Origin: Candidatus Omnitrophota bacterium
GTDB lineage: Bacteria; Omnitrophota; Gorgyraeia; Duberdicusellales; 4484-171
Length of the DNA stretch: 18,420 nt
Direction: 5' to 3'
Assembly: GCA_023227945.1 (NCBI GenBank)
Contig: JALOCC010000037.1
Span: 1-18,420, forward strand
The notes under the pieces were generated by a model. That model saw only the letters and a list, made by a program, of their open reading frames with translations. It was not told the DNA's origin and did not search any database. Of this stretch, positions 1 to 6,604 are shown piece by piece. The position numbers were made by a program, and so were the translations under genes. Numbering within the stretch: position 1 is the first letter of the stretch; each line of letters opens with the position of its first letter.

Positions 1-2
1 AA

Positions 3-596
3 AGACAAATAGAGCATATTGCTTCAATGTTCGATAGAAAGCCTATAATCATTGCTCCTTATGACGCAGAACTTTATGGCCACTGGTGGTTCGAGGGTGT
101 AAGCTTTCTCAATTTTCTTATTCGTAAAATCTGTTACGACCAGAAAACTATGAAGCTTATTACACCAAGCCGCTATCTAAACATTTACCCAAAGAACCAG
201 GTAATAAATCCGGCCCCTTCAAGCTGGGGATGGAAAGGTTATTACGAAGTCTGGCTTAACGGTTCAAATGACTGGATATATCCGCATTTGCACCGTGCCC
301 AGGAGAAAATGACTGAAGCCGCTAACCAGCATAGAGCCAAAGGCGATGTAAAAGAAAGAATCCTAAACCAGATGGCAAGGGAGCTTTTGCTTGCCCAAGG
401 AAGCGACTGGGCTTTTATGATGAAAACCGGGGCATTCAGCGAATACGCCAAGAAAAAAACAGTAATCCACCTGGAAAGATTTTATCTGCTTAAAAGCTAC
501 CTCGACAAAGGGTTTATTAACTACGAAGTTATAGAAGACATAGAAAGAAAAGATAATATTTTCCCCGAAATCAGCTACTCGGCATTTCAATCCTAA
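3..596 (+). CDS. GH57 1,4-alpha-glucan branching enzyme, C-terminal part (5' end outside window)
   Basis: This is the C-terminal third of a GH57 branching enzyme of the AmyC/TK1436 type (DUF1957 family), which makes alpha-1,6 branches in glycogen in the cytoplasm. The frame is open from the first bases of the window, so the ATG at 27 is an internal Met: in-frame residues RQIEHIAS precede it. Counting from that Met, PYDAELYGHWW (11-21) is GH57 conserved region 4 and Asp13 should be the catalytic aspartate. A Ser-Ser-Trp-Gly stretch followed by a WIYPHLHRA motif, and then a GSDWAFMM motif, are typical of the C-terminal DUF1957 region. The catalytic Glu and the HQPY region lie upstream of the window. 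The stop overlaps the next ATG by one base (TAATG), so the two genes are probably translationally coupled. Family assignment is firm; the exact activity is inferred. Confidence 0.9.
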   Translation, partial: RQIEHIASMFDRKPIIIAPYDAELYGHWWFEGVSFLNFLIRKICYDQKTMKLITPSRYLNIYPKNQVINPAPSSWGWKGYYEVWLNGSNDWIYPHLHRAQEKMTEAANQHRAKGDVKERILNQMARELLLAQGSDWAFMMKTGAFSEYAKKKTVIHLERFYLLKSYLDKGFINYEVIEDIERKDNIFPEISYSAFQS

Positions 597-2164
597 TGGC
601 TAAATCAACCACAAAAATTGCGTTTCTCTGGCACATGCACCAGCCTTATTATAAATACCCGGATGCACAAGGCTATTGCCTCCCATGGGTAAGATTTCAT
701 GCGGTAAAAGATTATTATGGGATGATACGCACCGTAGCAAAGTTTAGTAAAGTAAAAGTTTCTTTTAACTTTAGCGGAGTATTACTCGAGCAGCTTTCCG
801 ATTATGTATACAATAGGGCCAAAGACTATTATCTTACCTTAAGCCTTAAAAACCCCGCTCATCTTAAAAAAGAAGAGAAAGATTTTATAATAAAAAGATT
901 TTTTTCCGTAAACTTAGAAAGAATTGTTAAGCCCAACAGAAGGTACCTGCAGTTATACAATAAGAAGCTTTCGCCAAAAGCAAAATTCAATTTGCAAGAT
1001 ATCACTGATTTGCAATTGCTTTTTAATCTTAGCTGGTTTCATCCCTATACTTTGCGCGAAGACAAAAATTTAAAGAAACTATACCTTAAGGGAAAAGGCT
1101 ATACTCACGCAGACATAGAATATGTAATAAAAAAGCAGTATAAAGTAATGGATGAAATATTTCCGCTTTATAAGAAACTTGCCGACAGCGGAAGAATTGA
1201 GCTGACATTAACTCCGTTTCATCATCCGATAATGCCTATATTGTGCGATAGCGATGTAGTTAAGGAATTTTCTTATCTTAAGAAGCCGGTTTCAAGATTT
1301 ATGCACCCGGAAGACTGTCTTTGGCATCTTGAAAAATCCAAGGAAACATTTAGGAAGGTTTTTGGGCATGTGCCTTGCGGCAGCTGGCCATCAGAGGGAA
1401 GCGTGTCGGAGACGGTTTTGACTTTGTACGGCAAAGAGGGCTTTAGCTGGATAGGCGCGGACGAGGCAATTCTTTTTAAGAGCTTAACCACTGATTATGT
1501 GTCATATGACATGATAAAAAACCAGCGGCATATTATATACAGGCCGTATAAATTCAAAGATATAAATATATTTTTTAGGGATAGAAATTTTTCCGATATG
1601 CTTAGTTTCGTGTACCAGGGCTGGGATGACGCTTCATTTGCCGTAGCTGACCTGCTTGCGCATTTCAAGCGTACTCATGATTTTGCTAAAGATATTTTTA
1701 AAGAAAGAGTAATAACAATAATTATGGACGGAGAAAATGCTTGGGAATATTACAAAAATAACGGGGTAGATTTTCTGGAAACCTTGTATTCTGGGCTTGA
1801 GAAAAGCGATTGTTTGTCTACAACTACCCCGTCAGAGTTCCTGAAAAAAGAAAGCTCACGAAAATTAGAAAGGCTTAGCAGCGGTTCCTGGATAAATGGT
1901 GATTTTGGCGTATGGATAGGCTCGAAGAAGAATAACTATTATTGGAGTATATTAAGGAAAACACGCGATTTGATAGAAAAAAGCAAAGTTACCGGGATAA
2001 GCCTTGAAGGCTTAAAAAATTATTTTTACCTTATCGAAGGCAGTGATTGGTTCTGGTGGAATACATTTGAAGATTTATCAGGAGAATTCAAGAAGATATT
2101 TTTTGCCTATGTGGGGAAAATATACAATCTTTTGGGGAAAAAGCCACCAGCACCTTTGAAGTAA
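596..2164 (+). CDS. GH57 alpha-amylase/amylopullulanase-type glycoside hydrolase
   Basis: A complete 522-residue GH57 enzyme acting on alpha-1,4 (possibly also alpha-1,6) glucan. The five family regions are visible: HMHQPYY at 13-19; PFHHPIMP as region 2; SWPSEGS with the expected nucleophile Glu267; IIMDGENAWEYY with the expected acid/base Asp378; and a C-terminal EGSDWFWW. The WPSEG and MDGENAWE forms resemble the amylase/amylopullulanase branch of GH57 rather than the glucanotransferase branch. There is no signal peptide, so it is probably cytoplasmic. There is no Shine-Dalgarno sequence; the start overlaps the stop of the upstream branching enzyme, which points to coupling. Substrate preference (glycogen debranching or linear maltodextrin) cannot be read from the sequence. 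Confidence 0.92.
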   Translation: MAKSTTKIAFLWHMHQPYYKYPDAQGYCLPWVRFHAVKDYYGMIRTVAKFSKVKVSFNFSGVLLEQLSDYVYNRAKDYYLTLSLKNPAHLKKEEKDFIIKRFFSVNLERIVKPNRRYLQLYNKKLSPKAKFNLQDITDLQLLFNLSWFHPYTLREDKNLKKLYLKGKGYTHADIEYVIKKQYKVMDEIFPLYKKLADSGRIELTLTPFHHPIMPILCDSDVVKEFSYLKKPVSRFMHPEDCLWHLEKSKETFRKVFGHVPCGSWPSEGSVSETVLTLYGKEGFSWIGADEAILFKSLTTDYVSYDMIKNQRHIIYRPYKFKDINIFFRDRNFSDMLSFVYQGWDDASFAVADLLAHFKRTHDFAKDIFKERVITIIMDGENAWEYYKNNGVDFLETLYSGLEKSDCLSTTTPSEFLKKESSRKLERLSSGSWINGDFGVWIGSKKNNYYWSILRKTRDLIEKSKVTGISLEGLKNYFYLIEGSDWFWWNTFEDLSGEFKKIFFAYVGKIYNLLGKKPPAPLK

Positions 2165-2165
2165 A

Positions 2166-2220
2166 GCTATCAGCTATCAGTCATCAGTAACTGACAGCTG
2201 AAAGCTGACGGCTGAAAGCT
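2166..2220. repeat. Palindromic repeat family A, copy 1
   Basis: The spacer between the two GH57 genes consists of permuted words such as AGCTATCAG, CTGACAGCTG and AAAGCTGACGGCTG. The left half (AGCTATCAG units) pairs imperfectly with the right half (CTGACAGCT units). The same vocabulary recurs at 11217-11278 and 15844-15963. It ends 7 bases before the next start codon. Confidence 0.8.
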
Positions 2221-2227
2221 CAATATT

Positions 2228-4270
2228 ATGGGTAAATTGTATTTTGTATTCGGAGTGCATAACCACCAGCCTGTAGGGAATTTCCCGCATATTTTTAAAG
2301 AAGCCTACGAAAAATGTTACTTTCCATTCCTTTCTCTCCTCGAAGATTTTCCCAAGATAAAGTTTTGTATTCATAATTCCGGCCCGCTTTACGATTGGAT
2401 GAAGGAGTACGGTAAGGATTACCTCACGCTTCTTAAGAAGATGGTTAAACGCGGGCAGGTTGAAATTGTAAGCGGAGGGTATTATGAGCCTATTCTGCCT
2501 ATAGTTTCAGATTGTGATAAATATGGCCAGATTAATCTGATGAATGATTTCATAGAAAAGGAGTTTTCAAGTAAGCCTTGCGGCATATGGACCGCAGAGA
2601 GAGTTTGGGAGCCTTATCTGGCAAGAGTAATTGGCAATTGCGATTTGAAATATACATTTTTAGACGATACGCATTTTCGTTTCGCAGGCCTGCGAAAGCC
2701 GGAGTTCTTCGGATACTACACAACCGAAGACTGCTCCCAGTCGATATCTGTGTTTCCTATAAGTAAAACTTTAAGATATAAAATACCCTTTTCTGAGGCG
2801 CATGAAGCTTTCAGTGTTTTAGACGGCTTAAGGCAAGAAGATGATACGCTGATTACTCTTTTTGATGATGGAGAAAAATTCGGGCTTTGGCCCGGCACTT
2901 ACGATTGGATTTACAATAAAGAATGGCTTAAGAAATTTTTGACTTTTCTTAGCAATTCGGATGATATCGAAACCATAACCGCAAAAACGGCTTTTGAAAA
3001 ATTTAAAACTAACGGGATAGTTTATCTGCCTACAGCCTCTTACGAAGAAATGGGCGAATGGGTGTTAGAACCCAAAAATTTCTTTGCCTATGAGGAGCTT
3101 CGCGATTTACTTAAAGCAAATGATAAGCTGGAAGAATATAAAGATTTTATAAGAGGGGGGTTCTTTCGCAATTTCTATCATAAATACCCGCGGCTTAACT
3201 ATATGCAGAAAAGAATGCTTTATTTAAGCCAAAAAATAAATACAATGGCAAACCCTAAGGTTGATAAGAAAATATTTACCAGCCTTTACAAGGCGCAGAC
3301 TAATTGCGGTTATTGGCACGGAGTCTTTGGGGGGTTTTACCTCGGGCATATCCGTTCGGCAGTATATGAAAATTTAATCGATGCAGAAAATATGCTTGAT
3401 GAAAAGTATAATAGCGAAAAAATAACAGTGGACTATGCAGACATAGATTTAGACGGCAAGTATGAAATAATGCTTAAGAATGATAAACTGATTTGTTGTT
3501 TTTCGCAAAAAGGCGCGGCTCTTTGTGAAATGAGTTTACGTAATCCCCGGATTAACCTTGTTAATACGATAACGCGCAGAGAAGAATCATACCATAAAAA
3601 GATTCTGCAGAATGTAAAAAAAGAAGGGGCTGTTGCTACGATTCATGACATAGTTAAACAGAAAGACAAGGATTTGGACAAGTTCCTTATCTATGACCAA
3701 TACGAAAGGCTTTCACTTATGGATCACCTTTTGGATAAAGGCATTACCGTAAGCGATTTTAATCTCCAAAAAGGCATAAATACTTTAAGTGATGAACTAT
3801 ATGAATGGAAGATTAAGAAAGAAAGCCAAAAAGTAGCCCTTAACTGCAATTTTTCCAATGGTGGCTTGGATTTTTCGAAAATAATTGAATTCTCGCAAAA
3901 TTGCGGTTTTGATATAAACTATAAATTTAACAGAAAAAATATCTTGAAGGATTATAATTTTGGTATAGAATTTAATATATCATTATTATCGCTGGGAGAT
4001 GTTTTTGCGAAAATAGGTAAGGAAGAAATAAGCCTATCTGAGCCACGCGAGTTTAAAGAGGTTGGTTCTTTTACAATAGTTGATAAGTTTAAAAAGATAA
4101 TTCTCGAGTTTAATTTCGATAAAGCGCACATCTGCAGCATGCCGGTATATTCGGTTTCTTCTTCAGAGTCCGGTTTTGAAAAAGTTTATCAGCAAATAGC
4201 AATTCTTTTTATTTTCAAAGGCAAGGATACTCTGAAATTTTCTTTGGACATTAAGCACAAACACAATTAA
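2228..4270 (+). CDS. GH57 4-alpha-glucanotransferase (Thermococcus litoralis GTase / Pyrococcus AmyA type)
   Basis: This enzyme transfers alpha-1,4-glucan chains between acceptors (disproportionation) and takes part in glycogen/maltodextrin turnover in the cytoplasm. It has HNHQPVG at 11-17, GIWTAERVWEP with nucleophile Glu124, and FDDGEKFGLWPGT with acid/base Asp214. These correspond closely to Glu123 and Asp214 of the T. litoralis enzyme. A YLPTASYEEMGEW motif marks the DUF1925-like middle domain, and roughly residues 390-680 form the beta-rich DUF1926-like C-terminal domain. At 680 residues it is close to the family's usual 650-660. I see no Shine-Dalgarno sequence before the ATG; the start follows directly after a palindromic repeat, so translation probably relies on the upstream GH57 message. 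A terminator-like hairpin follows the stop. Confidence 0.93.
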   Translation: MGKLYFVFGVHNHQPVGNFPHIFKEAYEKCYFPFLSLLEDFPKIKFCIHNSGPLYDWMKEYGKDYLTLLKKMVKRGQVEIVSGGYYEPILPIVSDCDKYGQINLMNDFIEKEFSSKPCGIWTAERVWEPYLARVIGNCDLKYTFLDDTHFRFAGLRKPEFFGYYTTEDCSQSISVFPISKTLRYKIPFSEAHEAFSVLDGLRQEDDTLITLFDDGEKFGLWPGTYDWIYNKEWLKKFLTFLSNSDDIETITAKTAFEKFKTNGIVYLPTASYEEMGEWVLEPKNFFAYEELRDLLKANDKLEEYKDFIRGGFFRNFYHKYPRLNYMQKRMLYLSQKINTMANPKVDKKIFTSLYKAQTNCGYWHGVFGGFYLGHIRSAVYENLIDAENMLDEKYNSEKITVDYADIDLDGKYEIMLKNDKLICCFSQKGAALCEMSLRNPRINLVNTITRREESYHKKILQNVKKEGAVATIHDIVKQKDKDLDKFLIYDQYERLSLMDHLLDKGITVSDFNLQKGINTLSDELYEWKIKKESQKVALNCNFSNGGLDFSKIIEFSQNCGFDINYKFNRKNILKDYNFGIEFNISLLSLGDVFAKIGKEEISLSEPREFKEVGSFTIVDKFKKIILEFNFDKAHICSMPVYSVSSSESGFEKVYQQIAILFIFKGKDTLKFSLDIKHKHN

Positions 4271-4291
4271 TGCGCCTGGCAGGTGCATTTT
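4271..4291 (+). terminator. Probable intrinsic terminator after the GH57 operon
   Basis: Immediately after the TAA there is a 7-bp stem (TGCGCCT/AGGTGCA, one G-T pair, loop GGC) followed by TTTT. The stem is short but well placed to end the GH57 transcript. Confidence 0.55.
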
Positions 4292-4294
4292 GAA

Positions 4295-4383
4295 ACGCAG
4301 ATGATCACAGATGACAGACGCAGATGATCACAGATGATTTTATCTGCGATCATTTGTTTTATAATCTGTGCTAATCTGTGTAA
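4295..4383. repeat. Repeat family B, copy 1 (ACGCAGATGATCACAGATGA units)
   Basis: The 20-mer ACGCAGATGATCACAGATGA occurs twice in direct orientation (4295-4314 and 4318-4337). Inverted, diverged copies follow (ATCTGCGATCAT, then two AATCTGTG units up to 4380). The arms can fold as a long hairpin. A related element with the same words lies at 16011-16166. Confidence 0.85.
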
Positions 4384-4398
4384 CAAGAGGAGGATAAA

Positions 4399-4584
4399 AT
4401 GGCGTTTCCAGGAAGAAAACCTTTTACAGAAAAATCAGCTTCTAAAATTGACGAAGTGAAGCTTAACCAGATGATAAGAGAAAGAGCTTATTACATTTGG
4501 GAAAGTAAAGGCAAACCGAAAGGTCAAGATCAAAAGATCTGGCTTCAGGCAGAAAAAGAGGTTTTGTCTAGAGTAAGGAGATAA
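4399..4584 (+). CDS. DUF2934 domain small protein
   Basis: A 61-residue cytoplasmic protein. The central pattern RERAYYIWESKGKPKGQDQ followed by WLQAEKEV matches the DUF2934 family (I.eRAY.iWE..G.p.G.d...W..AE), whose function is unknown. The start is well supported: AGGAGG at 4388-4393 lies 5 bases before the ATG. It follows the GH57 operon but is separated from it by a probable terminator and a family-B repeat, so it is probably transcribed separately. Its place next to glucan genes may or may not be meaningful. No catalytic motif is visible. Confidence 0.85.
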   Translation: MAFPGRKPFTEKSASKIDEVKLNQMIRERAYYIWESKGKPKGQDQKIWLQAEKEVLSRVRR

Positions 4585-4608
4585 TCCAGCTAGAAAGAGT
4601 TCCAATAA

Positions 4609-4655
4609 GTAATTTTCCCTGTTTACGCCTGTAAGTTTAATTAGGGAAAAATTAC
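4609..4655 (+). terminator. AT-rich hairpin downstream of the DUF2934 gene
   Basis: GTAATTTTCCCT (4609-4620) pairs with AGGGAAAAATTAC (4643-4655), with one bulged base and a 22-base loop. There is no T-tract after the stem, so this is a possible terminator or another palindromic spacer element. Confidence 0.4.
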
Positions 4656-4660
4656 AAAAG

Positions 4661-4743
4661 CCTGCCTACTTAACAGGTTACCTCGTGGTAGCCTACTGGA
4701 CTGCCGGCAGCTCAAAGGCGTCCTGGTGGACAGGCAGGGAGGT
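4661..4743. repeat. GC-rich palindromic repeat family E, copy 1, carrying the next gene's Shine-Dalgarno
   Basis: CCTGCCT (4661-4667) pairs with AGGCAGG (4732-4738). Inside lies the perfect palindrome CTGCCGGCAG (4701-4710), preceded by TGGA. The word TGGACTGCC plus a GGCAG partner recurs in the spacer before 8692. The right arm runs straight into GGGAGGT (4737-4743), the ribosome binding site of the ACT gene. Confidence 0.7.
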
Positions 4744-4748
4744 ATGTT

Positions 4749-5144
4749 ATGAAAGCGGTAAAAGGAGAGGAACTCATATTAACTTGCGACAACAAAGTCG
4801 GAAAACTTGAGGAACTGACAACTCTCTTAAAAGAAAAAAACATCAATTTAAGAGGTATTAGTGCTTTTGTTTATGATTCAAAGGCGGCATTTCGGCTCAT
4901 AACGTCCGATAATATAAAGGCGAAAGAAGTAATTAAGAAAATAGGTTCTCTAGAGATGAAAGAAGTAATCATCGTAGATGTGCCTGATGAAGTTGGGCAA
5001 CTTAATTTAATTGCAAAGAAACTAAAAGATGCCAACATAGACCTTACTCATATTTATGGAACCACCTCTAAGCCTCACGAATCAGCAATCATCGTATTTG
5101 CTTCAAGCGACAACAATAAAGCGCTTGCAATTATTGCTGCTTAG
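4749..5144 (+). CDS. Tandem ACT domain protein
   Basis: A 131-residue protein made almost entirely of two ACT domains, small ligand-binding folds that usually sense amino acids. ACT1 spans about 8-67 (CDNKVGKLEELTTLLKEKNI) and ACT2 about 73-131 (VDVPDEVGQLNLIAKKLKDA). Both keep the D.(P)..G.L signature at the turn where ligands usually bind. No enzymatic domain is attached, so it is a stand-alone sensor or regulatory subunit; its partner cannot be identified. GGGAGGT ends 5 bases before the ATG, a strong start. The next gene begins 5 bases after the stop, so they are probably co-transcribed. Confidence 0.88.
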   Translation: MKAVKGEELILTCDNKVGKLEELTTLLKEKNINLRGISAFVYDSKAAFRLITSDNIKAKEVIKKIGSLEMKEVIIVDVPDEVGQLNLIAKKLKDANIDLTHIYGTTSKPHESAIIVFASSDNNKALAIIAA

Positions 5145-5149
5145 GTTTA

Positions 5150-6445
5150 ATGCGCAATCATATATCTACAAAGCATGCTATCGCCCCCTCAATTCAGCCT
5201 TTGACTTCGCTTGGGACAAGCCCTTCAGTTTCATTTAAGTTTCACTTTCCATCATCATTTTTGTGGGGAGCGGCCATTTCAAGCTACCAGACGGAAGGAG
5301 CAAATTATAATTCTGACTGGTACGTTTTCGAAAAGGAAAAAAAGATACAAGAAGCTGCTCGCGCCGCAAATCACTATGAACTTTTTTCCAAGGATTTTAA
5401 GCTGGCAAAAGAGCTTAATCTTAAGGCTGTCAGATTATCTTTTGAGTGGGCAAGAATTAATCCTAAGCCTGGCGTTTATTTAGAGGAAGAAATAAATCAC
5501 TATAAGGAAGTAATCCAAACGCTTAAAATCCTCGATTTGAAGCCTTTTGTAACCCTCCATCATTTTACAAACCCTATATGGTTTGCGCAAAGCGGTAGCT
5601 TCCAATCTTCAAAAAACATCGATTATTTCCTGGGATATCTTAAAAGAATAGTAGAAGAATTTAAAGATGACATCCAGCACTGGTTAATTTTTAATGAGCC
5701 CCTTGTGTATGTATATAACGGTTATATCTGTGGCAGATGGGCGCCTGGCGTAAAATCCATACGCACAGCTCAAAAGGTTTTGCGCAATGTCATAAGCGCT
5801 TATATTGATGGCTACAAGGAAATAAAAAATATTTACAAGGAAGATAATATTCCCTCTTATGTTTCGGTTGTAAACCACATAAGGAAATTTTCTCCCTGCC
5901 CTAGTTTTAACTTTGGACAAAATTCTATTTCAGCTTATTTTAAAAATAAGATATCAAATTTCGACATAATTGATTATTTAACAAAAAAAACAAGCCTTGA
6001 TTACCTGGCGGTAAATTATTACTGCAAAGAATATGTAAAGTTTAAAGGGTTAATAGGTTGCGAGTGCCCGCATCAATTTCATAAGGAAAGAAAAAATTAT
6101 TTAGGCTGGTATATTTATCCGCAAGGCCTCTATGAACTGCTTAAAAAGCTTAAAGGGTATAATTTGCCGATTTATGTAATGGAAAATGGCTCTGCCGAGA
6201 CAGAGGATTCTTTATATAAAGAGTATTTATTTTCTCATTTAAAGTGTGTAGCCAGGGCTATGTCAGAGGGCATAGACATAAGGGGTTATTTTTGGTGGTC
6301 GTTAATAGATAACTTTGAATGGGATAAGGGTTTTGGCCCCAGGTTTGGTTTAATTGATGTAAATTATGATACATTTGAAAGAAGAATAAAACCATTCGCC
6401 TATGAATATGCTAAAATATGCAAGGAGAACAAGATAGAGATATAG
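5150..6445 (+). CDS. GH1 family beta-glycosidase
   Basis: A 431-residue GH1 (beta/alpha)8-barrel enzyme, expected to cleave beta-linked glucosides or galactosides by a retaining mechanism. FPSSFLWGAAISSYQTEG (33-50) is the family's N-terminal signature. NEP with acid/base Glu183 and VMENG with nucleophile Glu345 are both present, as is FWWSLIDNFEW near the C-terminus, so it should be active. It is somewhat short for the family. There is no secretion signal: residues 1-30 are low-hydrophobicity and show no family similarity that I recognise. The ATG at 5150 is the only ATG upstream of the conserved region; a TTG at 5201 is an alternative. Only a weak AGG precedes the ATG. Exact sugar specificity is not readable. 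Confidence 0.9.
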   Translation: MRNHISTKHAIAPSIQPLTSLGTSPSVSFKFHFPSSFLWGAAISSYQTEGANYNSDWYVFEKEKKIQEAARAANHYELFSKDFKLAKELNLKAVRLSFEWARINPKPGVYLEEEINHYKEVIQTLKILDLKPFVTLHHFTNPIWFAQSGSFQSSKNIDYFLGYLKRIVEEFKDDIQHWLIFNEPLVYVYNGYICGRWAPGVKSIRTAQKVLRNVISAYIDGYKEIKNIYKEDNIPSYVSVVNHIRKFSPCPSFNFGQNSISAYFKNKISNFDIIDYLTKKTSLDYLAVNYYCKEYVKFKGLIGCECPHQFHKERKNYLGWYIYPQGLYELLKKLKGYNLPIYVMENGSAETEDSLYKEYLFSHLKCVARAMSEGIDIRGYFWWSLIDNFEWDKGFGPRFGLIDVNYDTFERRIKPFAYEYAKICKENKIEI

Positions 6446-6454
6446 ATAGTAAAT

Positions 6455-6597
6455 AAAATCACAAATCACAATATACAAATTACAAACAATTTACAATAAA
6501 CAATGACTAAAATTACAAATAGAAAGATATCTTTTCGGTATTGTGATTTTGTAATTGTTTATTGTTTGTAATTTGCGATTTGGTAATTGTAATTTTT
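6455..6597. repeat. AT-rich palindromic repeat family C
   Basis: The spacer between the GH1 and patatin genes is a large imperfect inverted repeat. CAAATTACAAACAAT (6476-6490) pairs perfectly over 15 bp with ATTGTTTGTAATTTG (6561-6575). Flanking words (AATCACAAATCACAAT and ATTGTGATTTTGTAATTG) are also largely complementary. The right arm contains the predicted promoter of the next gene. Confidence 0.8.
6566..6593 (+). promoter_or_regulatory. Predicted sigma70-like promoter of the patatin gene
   Basis: TTGTAA (6566-6571), a 16-base spacer and TGTAAT (6588-6593). The expected start of transcription is near 6600, only about 5 bases before the ATG at 6605, which has no Shine-Dalgarno sequence. 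The transcript would be almost leaderless. AT-rich background makes chance matches possible. Confidence 0.4.
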
Positions 6598-6604
6598 AAA
6601 AAAT

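Noticed and set aside
4295..4340. CRISPR array from the 20-mer repeated at 4295 and 4318
   Set aside because: Only two copies separated by 3 bases, with inverted copies beside them; there are no spacers, no cas genes.
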